Shown here: positions 23,468 to 35,242 of the stretch, in pieces
Numbering within the stretch: position 1 is the first letter of the stretch
Layout: each line of letters opens with the position of its first letter
Assembly (NCBI GenBank): GCA_000827205.1
Contig: KN832554.1
Location: 3,617,815 to 3,681,814 of the forward strand
Direction of reading: 5' to 3'
From: Plicaturopsis crispa FD-325 SS-3
Lineage: Eukaryota; Basidiomycota; Agaricomycetes; Amylocorticiales; Amylocorticiaceae
DNA length: 64,000 bases
Program-made: the position numbers and the translations under genes
Notes under the pieces: model-generated
Told to the model about the DNA's origin: nothing
Seen by the model: only the letters and a program-made list of their open reading frames with translations
The model's database searches: none

Positions 23468-24461
23468 ATGGGCGCCTTGTCTATCACCCGCCTCGTAGTA
23501 CTGGGTGTGTTGACTTGTTCATCTGGCGTTGATCGAGCGCAGAAAGATTTTAACGGTTCGATCTATCGCAGTGTTGGTTTTGTTGCTGTCCATTGTCGTT
23601 CTGGGGCTGGCGGCACATCTCACAAATATAACCGAAGAGTTCTTCGAGGTCTACTTCATCTATGCCGCGTTAAGCATTGCTGCTGCGGGCCTTACGATTT
23701 TAACGGTCCCTGTGCTGTACGCCACACAACTATTTTTTCTCATCGTGACTAGGACGCTAATTGGAATCCATCGACTTAGCATCATTGTGGACATCGTCCG
23801 TCGGGGCGCATTCACTTCCTTCGTTGTTGTAGAGCTCAGCTGGCTTTGTACGCCCCTCAACTGAAAACACGGTGCCGAATTTGAGACTGAGTCTTCTTCC
23901 TTTGTACAGCGCTGCTTTGGGTTCTCTGGCTTGCTACCGGCGCCTACACAGGATCGGACAACATCTTTGGAGCAACGTGTGATTATATCGACGGTGCGTG
24001 TGCATTTCGGCCGTGTAATATACCGCCAACTAATCGTCTCCAACTATAGTTGATGTCAACAACGCATGCCATGAGACAAATGGTATCGAGGGCATCTCGC
24101 TCGTCATCTTCATCCTCCGTACGCCTCCCTCTCGCACCCGGGCCTATTCAACTACTAACCTCTTTTCCTCGGTGTAGTATTCATATATACCACCGTCCTT
24201 CTCGTCTTCGCTATCATCGGGAGCAACCGCGGGCACCATGTCTGGACGAACACCGTCAAGGACGCGACTTTCCTCGCCCCCGGCGGTGGCGCGCACGCGA
24301 CGGGAGCTGCTGACGTCGAGAAGGGCCACGTCGCGCAGCCACAAGTGGCTGGGACTCCTCAGCCCCCGTATGCCCACCAGAATCCGATGAATGGCGCCCA
24401 CACGAATTACGCCGTCCAGGCCGCCCCGCCCTCGCCATATAGCGGGAACCCCCAGGTTTGA
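23468..24461 (+). CDS. MARVEL-domain membrane protein
   Basis: Four-TM protein of the fungal MARVEL family, expected at the plasma membrane or in sorting vesicles. Six exons (23468-23504, 23572-23716, 23780-23847, 23910-23993, 24050-24118, 24178-24461) give 228 aa. TM1 is LVVLVLVLLLSIVVLGLAA, followed by HLTNITEEFF; TM2 is AALSIAAAGLTILTVPVLII; the conserved VDIVRRGAFTSFVVVE leads into TM3 with LLWVLWLATGAYT; TM4 is ISLVIFILLLFIYTTVLLVF. A cytoplasmic tail rich in Pro, Gln and Ala follows. Exons 2 to 5 are short and each carries about one structural element. Confidence 0.9.
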
Positions 24462-24864
24462 AAACAAGTCCGGAGCGGACGTGGTTTTGGTAACGGATCT
24501 CTTCTCTCTTGCTTTCACGAAGGCCACGAATGGTCATAATTATTTTCTCTACATTGACTGGATAGACAGATGGTTCTGTCCTGCATGTACATAACACTGG
24601 GCAACATACTTGACGAGAGATTTCTTGGACTCTCACCGCTACGCGTGAAGCCTTTGAGGACGAAATTCAGGGACGGCAATTTTTTGGTATAAGTACATTG
24701 GAACGCGGTCCTGGTTTACAGGGTTTGAATTCGATATACATACTTATTTACACAGAAAGACAGCATGATTGTGGTACACTGAGAAGCACTAGTACATACA
24801 CTGCATACTGCATACAACCGTACGTTTACAACATGCCCCATACTCTCTTCATTCGCCCGCTCCA
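24462..24864. other. convergent 3' flanks
   Basis: About 400 bp between the stops of the MARVEL gene (+) and the coiled-coil orphan (-); AT-richer than the flanking genes, no gene seen. Confidence 0.6.
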
Positions 24865-26093
24865 TCAACAGGACGATTTGTCCTCCTTGATCCAGCTCAC
24901 TTTGACCTTCTTAGTAGTCATGTGCCAAATCAGATTCAAATAATAGCCCCCAAGCTGTGAGTCTTGATCAGGGTATGGGTGTCCTATCTTTGCCTCGGCC
25001 CACTCGCCAGAAGTGGACATGACCCAGATGTCACGGCTCTCCGAATCCCAATGGATGAGCACGTCACCCACTTGCGCGTCCTCAAGACCCTCGTAAGCAA
25101 TCTCTGGCATAGAGAGAAAATACCACGCCCTGACATCTTGGTCGTTCACTACCCGACCTTTTCTGCGGGGAAGAGGGCGTGGCTTGCGAGGCAACGGAGC
25201 GGGTGCCGAGTTGCTGGAAACCGACCATATTCAGTACATGATTTTCGGTGTACGGGCATACGAATGCACGTACCGCGTTTTGGGGCGTTGAGCTTGCGAC
25301 GCGTGTGAGGTAGCTACGCGCCGATGTGTAGTCACGACATCGTCGACGGAGGAAATCTCACTCTGGCGTTGATACTCTGCATGCTGTAATGTTCTTCCGG
25401 TCAGAGACAACTTTCGGCGGGGGACGGTACGGTAAGCACCTCACCCTCGAGTAGGAGGTCGATGCCTGCGCAGTGTACTGTTCTGCTGCAGATAGTGAAA
25501 CATCATATGTTCGTGCCGAAGCGAGCGCGCGAGGTGGATCGGCGCTCTCATAGCCTCTAACCACATAGAAGTAAGCGAGAGAGCCGGCGAGTAACGAAGA
25601 GGGTAAGGGTAAGGACTTACTCATCCTCAACCTCGGACGATGAGATGACCGACTCCTGAGAGCACCTGTTCGGATGCTGGTTGCGGGTCCGTCTGACATT
25701 TCCTACTACCACCTCCCTATAATTCTCTTGCTCGCGCAGAGTGAAATGACTCGAACGGTCGTTTGAAGGCTGGCGGGGGGACTGGCTAATGTCACAAAAG
25801 CGGGTCCGGTTGGTGAGTATGCGTTTACACTCCTGCAATTCCACGAACCTAGACCGTGAGCGCGAGGAAGCGGAATACTTCGTGACCTCGTAGGTATTGG
25901 ACTCGACCTTATTCTCCAACGCTTCAATTCGTTCATTCTGCTTCTTGAAATCTCGGCTCAAACTGAGCGCAGGATGAAGGTGATCAAACGTGGTCCGATG
26001 TTTCAGGATCACCTCACAGTGCAGCGAAATACGCACCATCTCAATGCCCTGACGATATACAAGGCGAATATCAAGGCGGCGGGCCCGTACCAT
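24865..26093 (-). CDS. orphan protein: coiled coil plus conserved-looking C-terminal domain
   Basis: Four exons (26093-25621, 25556-25445, 25383-25274, 25213-24865) join in frame to 347 aa. Residues ~45-70 (FKKQNERIEALENKVESN) have coiled-coil character. The middle is polar and Arg/Ser-rich. The last ~90 residues form a compact, aromatic-rich block (RAWYFLSMPEIAYEGLEDA, VLIHWDSESRDIWVMSTSG, GGYYLNLIWHMTTKKVKVSW) that looks like a small beta domain. I do not recognise the family. The ATG at 26093 is the first in frame. A further coding-looking stretch with its own ATG at 26182 lies upstream in another frame and could not be spliced on. Confidence 0.55.
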
Positions 26094-26325
26094 TGATTGT
26101 TGTCGAGAATGCTGATGGCGAATCGCACGACATCTCGATTTGAGAACCCCACATCGCGAAAGGGCTCTGAGACGGCAGACATCGAGGAGAACAAGGTTAG
26201 AATTGAGAGACGGAGGATCGTAGGGACTGGAGGTACATACCTACGGTTTAAATACGCGATGCCTCGAGTACACTGCCTGTCGTATATCAGCAGTCAGTTA
26301 TCAGCAGATGTACATGCGCCATACC

Positions 26326-26966
26326 TCAGGCTCCAGGTTTTTTGAAGACAAAGGGCTTTTGTGGCAGTGCTGGCTCATGTCGAAGAAGCACCGTCTCATG
26401 CACCTTATCATCGTCGATGCATTCGACATAGGCGTAGGCATGTTGCCGATTAACGCCACTGTAAAACACGCGGTGCTCCGTAATTGGCATGAGCGACCCA
26501 TTTGGGACCCTCCAGGTGAATATCGGCAGCGCACGCTCCGAAGATATCGAGTGCGTGTATGCAATCACCCGGTTTCACAACGTTATCCGAGTCATGATGC
26601 ACGTCGAGTCATTTATTCTAGACACGAACTCTGTGCTGCGCGGTAGTGAGTCAACATTAGCCATGGCGTGGGACTGGGAGATCTTACCATCGCCGTGCCC
26701 TATGATAGCCTGCTAGCGAGCGGAATCCCTGGGCTGAAACAGCTAGAAAATAAGTAGATGAGGCAGGAGGAAAGCATACGAAGGTGCGAGTTTGAAAGTG
26801 GCGATGCGGTGGGCATTGAGCACACCCAGCTAACCTCGAGCAAGAAGCGGGTGCGGGGGCACGTAGACTCGTGGTGATAGGTGAATAGTTTGGATTTAGT
26901 TATGCTAATGACGCACAATATAGATATGCAGCCACCCGACTGCTCGTAGATAGGCAAGGTCTCCAT
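26326..26966 (-). CDS. unresolved minus-strand locus, possible small gene
   Basis: Coding-looking pieces, order and splicing unsure. An ATG at 26966 opens METLPIYEQSGG and runs to a possible donor. A piece near 26690-26745 and another near 26590-26645 join in phase (GFRSLAGYHRARRC, then TEFVSRINDSTC). A last piece (PIFTWRVPNGSLMPITEH to FKKPGA) ends in a TGA at 26326. I could not connect all of them in one frame, so this may be a real small gene, a 5' part of the neighbouring gene, or a decayed one. No family recognised. Confidence 0.3.
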
Positions 26967-26979
26967 AACCCATCTCCAT

Positions 26980-28974
26980 TCAGTCTATTTTCTTCTCCAC
27001 CTCCCGTGCGGCTGCATCGATCGGGGGGACCATGTAGGAACCCAGCGACTGTGTGCTCGCGGACGCGGAAACCCCCGGTCTACGCTCTCCCTCCTTCTTG
27101 AGCGCATCGGCCCTTCTCCGCTGCGCACCTTTCAGCACCTTGGAGCCGCCCGCGTAGAAGAACACGAGACTGCCAACGATCATGTAGTGCCCGTACCAGT
27201 GGAGACGTGACCACGCCGTTATAGAGTTCTCGAACGTGAGCAGCATGAAGGGCGCGGCAGAATAGTTGAGGATGAGGATAGACGTGACGGTTCCGAGAAG
27301 GTCGTATATGCGCTTCGTAAGTGAGGGGGAGGCGCCGGGAGCTGGTAGGAGTAGTGGGCGTATATTGGAACGCGACAGCCGCCCAACTGTCGTGATCAGG
27401 CCGCCCATGAGGAAGGTCAGGTAGTATCCGCTCGACACGCCATGCTGAGAATAAGTTCAGCATGTGTCAGCGATAAGTAAACGGTTAACATACCCAAAAT
27501 GCGCTTGTCCCGAATGTGATCATGCTGCTCCGGAAACCAGGTTTCTTCCCCTTGGGCGTGACCCGTTTGTAGACACATTCGCGCAGCCAAACATTCGTCT
27601 TCATATTCCAAGAATCGAGAAGAACTTTGAAATTAGAGGGGAGCTCGATTTCCAGGACGTTGACGTTGGCAGCGCCTTCCCATAGGGTCTCGCCCGAGGG
27701 GCCATAGCCCGTGAAGCCCAGCCCAGTAAGAATGCTGGCGCCCTAGTGTGGCACAGGGATAGATGAGCTGACAGTGAAGGTTCCTACATTGGATGATTCG
27801 TACCTCAGTGAGCGTCCAGATGGCGTAGTACTTGAGCCGTTCGAAAATACCGGCAACCTGATAGTAAGCAATCCTGCAAGGCATTGTCAGCGAGCTTCAT
27901 GGATTTTGGGGATATGCTCAAACCTCGCTGGCAGGCTGAGCGTCAAGAACCATGGAGTCGTAGCAACATTGAAGTTGAACTTTCCGCCCAGCACAACGAA
28001 GGCACCGAGATAGGCGAGACCGAGGACCAGCTTGAGGTATGCTACGCGCTTTCGGCCTTTGGGGACGCGTCGCTGGCCGTCGACTTTCACGTCCTTGAAC
28101 ATGGTCTCGTCGATAAGTGCCTTGTAGTCCACGTATTCGAGGTATGGCCCGACAAGAACACCAGGGAAGTAGAATCTGCGCGTCATGTATATAAGAAAGA
28201 CGCACAATATATTATAGCTCGGACTTACGAATAACCCAGGAACTCGAGTAATGACGGGTACTGCGTGATGCGTTTTTGTAGTTGCCATTTGTCGAGGTCC
28301 TAGAGTGCAAATTGAGCAAAAACCACGACAAAGAAAGCGAAACCAAGCCACGCACCTCAACGGGTCTCCGTCCGTCCCAAACGTTCCACGCGAATGTCGT
28401 TAATTTCATGGTGAGGACCATCTGCGGCCCAGTCACTTCAAACGTTTCGTAGCTGAGGCTAAACATCGCGCGGATGATATGACTTTACGCGTGGTCAGCT
28501 CGAGGGATCGATGAAGTACGGCACGATTGACCACCCACTTAATTGTTAGATGGCCCATGACGAAGCTGTAAAACGTTGGGTCAATTTCCGGAGGACGGCC
28601 AGGAGATCCAGCATACTCACACAAATGTTATCCACGGCATTCGGGGTCCGGTCACAGTTCTTGCGATGATGTATGTGCCGATGACGCTTGCGAGCAGCTG
28701 CAGCAATGCCGAGTAGCATTGCAGGACTGGCACGAAGTAGAATAACGCGATGGCGAGATTGAAGAGGTGTTTGAGGGCAGGTTGCGAGGATGGTATGCGA
28801 ATAAAAAGGCTGCCCAGAGGATACGAGATGAGGAGACACGAAATGAGCTATATATCCGCGCGTCATCAACACTTTAGTAGCCACAATACTGCGAGAATTG
28901 GAGAGACCACAGACCTTGACTTGATCTAGCGAAGCACCCGTTGCAGAAGCCAGGGGGACGAATATCGCGTCCAT
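26980..28974 (-). CDS. ALE1: lysophospholipid acyltransferase, MBOAT family (Ale1/Lpt1)
   Basis: Polytopic ER enzyme that re-acylates lysophospholipids in the Lands cycle. Nine exons (28974-28915, 28847-28621, 28565-28539, 28482-28356, 28299-28229, 28175-27924, 27873-27804, 27742-27494, 27444-26980) sum to 515 aa. Family marks: MGHLTINHIIRAMF followed by YETFEVTGPQMVLTMKLT, GYSFYFPGVLVGPYLEY, WNMKTNVWLRECVYKRV with the conserved Asn, and FWHGVSSGYYLTF with the active-site His at residue 362. The last ~60 residues are basic and hydrophilic with no obvious KKxx signal. Exon 3 is a 27-nt microexon. Exon 1 ends in a GTCTGT donor. Confidence 0.94.
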
Positions 28975-29467
28975 AGCGCGTGTAGAGGATGGGCGTACGA
29001 GAGCAAGGAGCGAAAGCGCAGCTGGAAACGTTTCCTTGGGGGACTTTAAGCAGCTCGGCTTTTGTACCGGAACCCAAAATGTCTATTCCGACCGACCGAC
29101 GTGCGCGCGCCGCGCACCCTGTCGCGTGAAATCGAGGTACTTGACCTAAAATGTCCGTTTGCCTCAAGTTTGCCTTGGGTTTGCATGGCATGAGAAGTTG
29201 AAGAGCTCGGGGAGGAGAGTAAGCAGATCAACAGCGCTCTTTGGCAGCTTGACAATGCAAATAGTGGCACTTCACAAGACTCCAATGTTATATCGCACCG
29301 GATGGAGGCATGAAAGATGTTGGGAAAATGGGCATACAGTTTTGACAGAGTTATAGAGTAATGAAAAGCAAACGAAAAGTTGCCCATATCGCATACATAT
29401 TGCATGACTTCGACCCGACCAACATGCATATGTCCCGCACCGACTCCACGTCGATTTTGGTGAAGGC
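28975..29467. other. ALE1 upstream region and eL18 3' flank
   Basis: 493 bp between the ALE1 start and the eL18 stop, both on the minus strand. No gene seen. Confidence 0.55.
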
Positions 29468-30307
29468 TTAGACCTTGAAGCCACGGGACTTTCGGCGACC
29501 ACGAGCACGCTCGAACTGACGAATGGCAAGTCATCAGTAGGTGGGAGTAATAGAATGCTATGGATGACAGTACCTTGCGGCCCTTGGAAGCAGTGTAGGG
29601 CTTCTTGTGCTGGTGAGGACCTGTCGGGATATGTCAGAAACATTAACGCATTTGTGTAAACGCAACGCGACTCACCCATGCCGAAGTGCTTGACAGACTC
29701 CCGGGTGTTCTTCTTTCCGCGCAGCAAAATGGTGTTCGACCCGGTGGGTGCCCTTAGGGCAAGCTGGTCGAGGGTCAGAACCTCACCACCAGCGTTGAGG
29801 ATGCGCTCCTTGGCTCCTTGTGTGAAGCGGAGGGCGGCGATCGTGAGTTTCGGGAGGTCGGTGAAACGGATGTCATCGGTGACGGTGCCGATGGTAACGA
29901 TGATTTTCGACTCTCGGTCCGTCGCGCTAGCGGTCTCCTTTACGATGCGTGATAGCGAGATGGGCGGGCGGTTGACCTTGGAGAGGAAGAGGCGGTGGAG
30001 GATAACCTGTTAAATGCATCCGCTGAGTTCCCTGTATGCACCCTCTTTACTCTCCAGCATACCTTGTTGAAGTCGGAGTCGGTACGGCGGGCCAAGAAGC
30101 GGTAGAGCTGCAGAAAATGTAAGCCTTTGAAATGGCAGGTGCAATGGTCAGCGACATACCTTGACCAAGAGGAGGAGATAAGGATCCTCGCTCTTGGGCG
30201 CCGTGCGGTTGCTCTTCTTGACGTGGTGGGACTTGAGGTCGATACCCTGAGCGACACGGAGGGTCAATAAAGGCGTCCGGCGCTGTCTGCGACGGCGAGC
30301 TCACCAT
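29468..30307 (-). CDS. RPL18: 60S ribosomal protein eL18
   Basis: Structural protein of the large ribosomal subunit. Six exons (30307-30305, 30246-30160, 30107-30063, 30006-29676, 29620-29574, 29515-29468) give 186 aa, the normal eL18 length. It begins [20 protein letters not shown], contains [20 protein letters not shown] and [20 protein letters not shown], and ends [12 protein letters not shown], all close to yeast and animal eL18. The first coding exon is the ATG alone: a GTGAGC donor follows it directly, a layout common in fungal ribosomal-protein genes. Confidence 0.97.
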
Positions 30308-30483
30308 CTTGGTCTTGCCTTACTATTTTGTTTGGATTTGTTGGAGTCGTTCACCAGGTCGCCTTGGATGAACTGTACAGGACCGCGATTTAGAGTTCGG
30401 GCGCTTGTCGCTGGCTTAGAAAAACAAAAACGGCGCCGATCTTGCCGAGAATTTCAAACCCCGCAAGTTGAACAGCAACAGTC
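30308..30483. promoter_or_regulatory. compact bidirectional promoter RPL18/Tra2-like
   Basis: Only 176 bp separate the two start codons, and both genes have an intron immediately after the ATG. Any shared regulatory sites must lie here or in the first introns. No TATA box visible. Confidence 0.6.
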
Positions 30484-31638
30484 ATGGTCAGTTTTCGCAT
30501 TTGTCGTCGTCGCCGTCGCAAACGACGAGCTCGCTCATTTCGTCTTTTTCTTTGCTTTTAGTACGGAGAACCTGCAACTGCTCCCCCAGCGGACCCCTAC
30601 TCGGATGCCTACACCGCTCCGCTGCCACCTCCGGCACCAGCAAGCTCTGATCCCAGGGACCGCGACGCACCTCCCCCTCGTGGACGCTCTCGTTCTCGCA
30701 GCCCTCCTCGTAGCAATGCCGGAGGATACCGTAGCCCTGCCCCTTACCGCCGCAGGTCGCCCGCCCCAAGGCGGCCTCCCCACGCACCAGTGGTTCGTTT
30801 AGCACGGTCTTACTATTTTCTCACGACAAACTTTGCTTACATTTTCCAGCAGGCCCCCAACCCGTCTAATGTGCTCGGGGTGTTCGGCCTGAGTATCCGC
30901 ACGACCGAGCGCGACCTAGACGAAGAGTTCAGTCGCTTTGGGCGAGTTTCAAAAGTGACTATCGTTTATGATCAACGGGTATGCCTGCGGTGTTGTTTCA
31001 ATGTTTTCAGGTCAGCGGAGTTAACTTTTCCAAGCAGTCCGACCGTTCCCGTGGGTTCGGTTTCATCAAGATGGAGACTGTCGAGGACGCTACTCGCTGC
31101 ATACAGGAGCTCAATGGCGTGGTATGTAATTGAACTTATGAAGTCTACTTGCCTTTTCTCATATCGTTTCCAGGACCTCAATGGCCGTCGCATTCGTGTC
31201 GACTACTCCGTGACGGACCGTCCCCACAACCCCACTCCCGGTGAATACATGGGCCATCGTCGCTCTGGCCGTGACTCCTACTATGGCGAAGGTGGCAGCT
31301 CAAGCGGCCGTGGAGGCGGCGGCGGAGGCAGAGACTCCTACCGGGACTCTTACCGCGGCGGAGATCGTGATTACCCCTCTCGCCGTGGTGGAGACCGTGA
31401 CCGGGACCGTGATCCGTATGGCCGCGATAGCAGGGACTGGCGTGAGCGCCGCAGCCCGGCTCCGACGCGTGGTGGAAGATACTCGCCGGACTACGGTAGG
31501 CGTCGCAGGAGCTACTCCAGAAGCCCTCCCCGTGGTGCTAGTCCCTCGCGTGCTTCGGGCAGGGACTATGATGCCCCACCCTCGAGCGCGCAGCCATCCG
31601 TTGCGGCGAACGGAGATCTGCCGCCGCCTCGCTGGTAA
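30484..31638 (+). CDS. Transformer-2-like SR splicing factor
   Basis: RNA-binding splicing regulator, nuclear. Coding exons 30484-30486 (ATG alone), 30562-30789, 30850-30978, 31038-31121 and 31174-31638 give 302 aa. An N-terminal RS region (GRSRSRSPPRS, PYRRRSPAPRR) precedes one RRM at about residues 80-160, with RNP2 VLGVFGLS and RNP1 RGFGFIKM. The linker GRRIRVDYSVTDRPHNPTPGEYMG is the Tra2-specific one. An Arg/Gly/Asp- and RS-rich C-terminus follows. Exon 3 could start 3 nt later (CAG repeated at the acceptor), removing one Gln. The ATG exon followed by a GTCAGT donor is inferred from phase. Confidence 0.9.
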
Positions 31639-32622
31639 AGTACGCACGATTCTCTAGGTTTATCCTCGACGGGCTTTAGCGACGTCCATTCTGAAGGCGA
31701 AGGCAAGGGAACGGGTCGATTCAAAAAGCCAAGTTGAAGAAGAGATAAATCGTGGCGAACCGTCAAGTTTCCTCTCAAATTTCCTCCTCTGTCCACGAAG
31801 ACCTCGAGACCGGACTCCAGTTCGTCGATAGCACAAAGATCAAGTTTTCAAGTTTCAATACGCCCTCCTTTTCTTGTAATGCCCTTCGTCCGCAATGCTC
31901 TGCTGTGATTGTTTGCAAGTACCAAGATATTTCTCTGCCCCCCATGTTTGGTGCCCCTGCGGTTTTAGGTCGGCCGCTTCCCACGAGGATATGGGCGCTT
32001 GTCCTCGTTCTGAAGATCGACATTCCCGTTCCGAAGTGAATCCCTCAAAGGACCAGGGCGAGCAAGGCCTCGACGAGGTAGGTGTGCACTCACTCATCGT
32101 GTATAGGTCATGGCGTTGCTGCGCATATTCCCCAAATTGCAGGGTATCGTCGTGCGAGGCGACCTCGGACATCCGCTGGTGCCTTCCTGGGCGGGTAGCC
32201 ATCAAGCTTCCATTTAGGACCACGTCATGCCCGTATGTGCGCCTATCAGCTTTCTCAGGGCAACACTGCGCGGATTTCTATGAAGACGGCTTGGATGCGG
32301 TGCGGCGCTGGACGTCAGGTTGTCCATGCTGGAGCTGAGGGGCGAGGGTTTTCCTAATGAACATGTATTTCCCAGTCGATTTTGAACAATAACAATCGAT
32401 TTTATCCTCTGTACGCTGTGCTCGCGAGTCGCTAGACGTTTTGCGTGTATCTAATCCTTCTGCTCGACTCTGAGCATTTGCTGAGCGTTGTTGTGAATCT
32501 TGTCCGGACACGCGATCGAATAGACACGTCCAAATCGGGCCGTAAAATTATACTGGATTTTTTGGTCTGTTCGCCATCCTGAATTGCTATCTTCGCAGTA
32601 CACTACATTCTGCTATTAAACG
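31639..32622. other. intergenic, no recognised gene
   Basis: 984 bp between two plus-strand genes. Open frames here look accidental. It should contain the 3' UTR of the Tra2-like gene and the promoter of the nucleolar GTPase. Confidence 0.55.
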
Positions 32623-35002
32623 ATGCCTCGAATTCGGAAAAGTGAAGATCTCCTCCATTCTGCATTTCCCGTTCCTCTTTTCTGACTGGTATGCACAGAG
32701 ACGAGTAAACGCGGGTCCACAAATCAACGTGCAAGGATCAAGCACAAGGTTGCCGAGAGTGCGCACAAGAGGAAACAAGTAGCAAAGAAAAATGTCCAGT
32801 GGAAGTCCAGTGCGTGGCCTGTGTTCTTTTTCTATCGAATGGTACTTAAATCCTGCAACGGAACGTAGAGCACACGAAGGATCCTGGCATTCCGAGCACA
32901 TTTCCCTACAAGGACCAGATCCTTGCAGAGATTGCTGCAGAGCGTAGACAGGTGCGTAGGCCTCGTTGGAGTCTTTCTCTGTCTTTAAAGATAGTCATCT
33001 AATGACTTTGAGCTTCATAGGCTGCGGAGGAAAAGCAACGCCGAAAGGACGAGAAGAGAGCCGCAAAGGGCCTCCCCCCTGCTGAGCCGGAAGATAATGA
33101 AGGTCGCGAGGACGATGAAGGCTCAGAACATGTGTTCGATGGCGTCAGGTCTCTCCAGCAATCTGTGTTATCAAAACCGAAAAAAGCTCGCGTCGCCGTT
33201 GTAGAAGATGAGGAAGAAGACGAGCCTCCGGTCCTCATCGACCGTGACCTTCCTAATCTCCAGAGTGTGCTCGATGCCGCCGACGTGGTGCTCGAGGTCT
33301 TGGACGCTCGTGACCCCCAGTCATACCGGAGCAAACACTTGGAACAAGTCGTAGGGGACAAGCCACTGATGTTCGTGCTCAACAAAATCGGTGCGTCTCG
33401 TCCCGCGCGATACACTTTTCCCGATCATTTACGTTGTGTGACCATAAGATTTGGTTCCTCGGGAGGCTCTTGAGTCGTGGCTGGCTCGTCTTCGTGTGGA
33501 ACACCCTACTGTACCATTCCGTTCTGCGTCTGCATTTCTCCCTGCGGCTTCGGAGCCGGTTTTGGAAAAGGGGAAAGGAAAGGCGAAGGAGCGCACGAAT
33601 GATGGACTAGGTGTAGACGCCATCGTATCTTGGCTCTCCACTCAAGCGAAAGCTAGTGGAAAGTCAGACGAACCACTCACGGTCGCTGTTGTCGGTGTAA
33701 CCAATGTGAGTCTCATATGTCTCCACGATTTCCGATCCCGCTCATCAAGGTCTATTTGTACAGACTGGAAAATCCTCCCTCATCAATACCCTATTATCAA
33801 AGGCGGCCCTTCCCATATACACCTTGGCTGAATCCTCCGACGGCCCAAGTACAACGACACACCCGCTCACTGTATCGCTATCTACTGCAAACCCTGTCCG
33901 CATTATCGACACTCCTGGGCTCGCATACGCACGGATAGACGTAGCCGACGATGAGGACGCCAAGGCTGCACTGACGAAACTTCGTGCTCGTGATATCTTA
34001 CTTCGGAACAAGGGAAGAATCGCAAGGCTCAAGGACCCGCTTCCTGCCCGTAAGTCGCAGCATATTATATCCATCCCATACGGACGCTGATCAGACGTTC
34101 TTTCATTTCCCATGCAACAGTGGCACATATCATTTCGAGAGCCGACACAGAGGGTCTCATGCTCTTCTACAACCTTCCCGCGTTCTCGAAAGGAGACCCA
34201 GACGCGTTCCTGACCTGCGTAGCACGGTCACTCAAACTCATCAAAAAGGTATATTTTATCCTATGGTGTGGATTTGACGAGACTGCCGGAGCTGACTTGA
34301 CTCAAACAGGGCGGATTCCCAGATCTCGCAGGCGCCGCACGGATAGTCCTCCGCGACTGGTCTTCGTCGAAGTTCCCCCATTACACCCTTGCCCCGACGT
34401 CATCCGCCGCACCCCCTCCACAGCCTCTCGATGCCGCAGACGAAGCCGTGCTTGCGGCGTTGCCGACGAGGAAGGAGATGCGCAAGAAGCGCGGTCTCGT
34501 GAAAATGGGCGTGGGCGCCATGGAGGAGAGGGACGTCGTGCTAGAGGGCGCGTGGGCTGGAGACGCAAGCGAGGGCGGAAGCGACGATGAGCTTGAGGCT
34601 GATGAGGGCGCTCTCGACGAGGAAATCGCCGACAGCGACGAAGAGGGCAGTGGTGACGAGGATGAAGAGATGGGTGACGAGGATGATGAAGAGGAGGAGG
34701 AAGTGGAGGAAGTGGAAGAGCCCGCACCGATCCTCTCTGGAAAGCGGAAACGCGCCGCGGCCGCGGCCACGCCAGCGCCTCCCCCGAAAAAAGTCGCATT
34801 TGCCGCTGACCCCAAGGAGTCGCGCCAGGCACGGCGCGCCGCATCCGCCTCCAGCAAAAAGGCCGCGCCTGCGCCGAAACCTCCTGCGGCGAAGGTGTCG
34901 AAGGTCGCCAACGGCCCATCGTCTAAGTCGAAGGGTGCCGCCCCCAAGCCGTCGACGACGACTGGCGCGGAGGAGGCGTATGATTTCAAAAAGTTCTTCT
35001 AG
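32623..35002 (+). CDS. NUG1: nucleolar circularly permuted GTPase, Grn1/GNL3 group
   Basis: GTPase needed for 60S subunit maturation and export from the nucleolus. Eight exons (32623-32641, 32699-32809, 32869-32951, 33021-33390, 33449-33705, 33764-34049, 34121-34248, 34310-35002) give 648 aa. The basic N-terminal domain has RARIKHKVAESAHKRKQ and KDPGIPNTFPYKDQI, typical of GNL3L/Grn1. The G motifs are permuted: NKIDLVPRE (G4) comes first, then VTNTGKSSLINTLL (G1) and IDTPGLAYA (G3). The C-terminal ~150 residues are strongly acidic and then Lys/Ala/Pro-rich, ending YDFKKFF. Whether the nearest named relative is S. pombe Grn1 or yeast Nug1 needs a tree; the motif order is certain. Confidence 0.92.
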
Positions 35003-35242
35003 GGCTGTTAAATACTTTATGTGTACGTTTGCTTCATGTGTTGTGAACTACTACAATGTTTATGCAACCGTGGATCTCCTTTGGACTACGTGACCCTAGC
35101 TCAAGCATACATTTTGTGGGTACATGTAATGCATACGTCGCCGTGTGCCCCCGCAAGGCCATTCAGGCATACGCCACGGCCCGATATGTTTGACAGATCC
35201 TATCCTGCTCCTCATACCCCAGAAAGGCACTGCCCACTCCAA

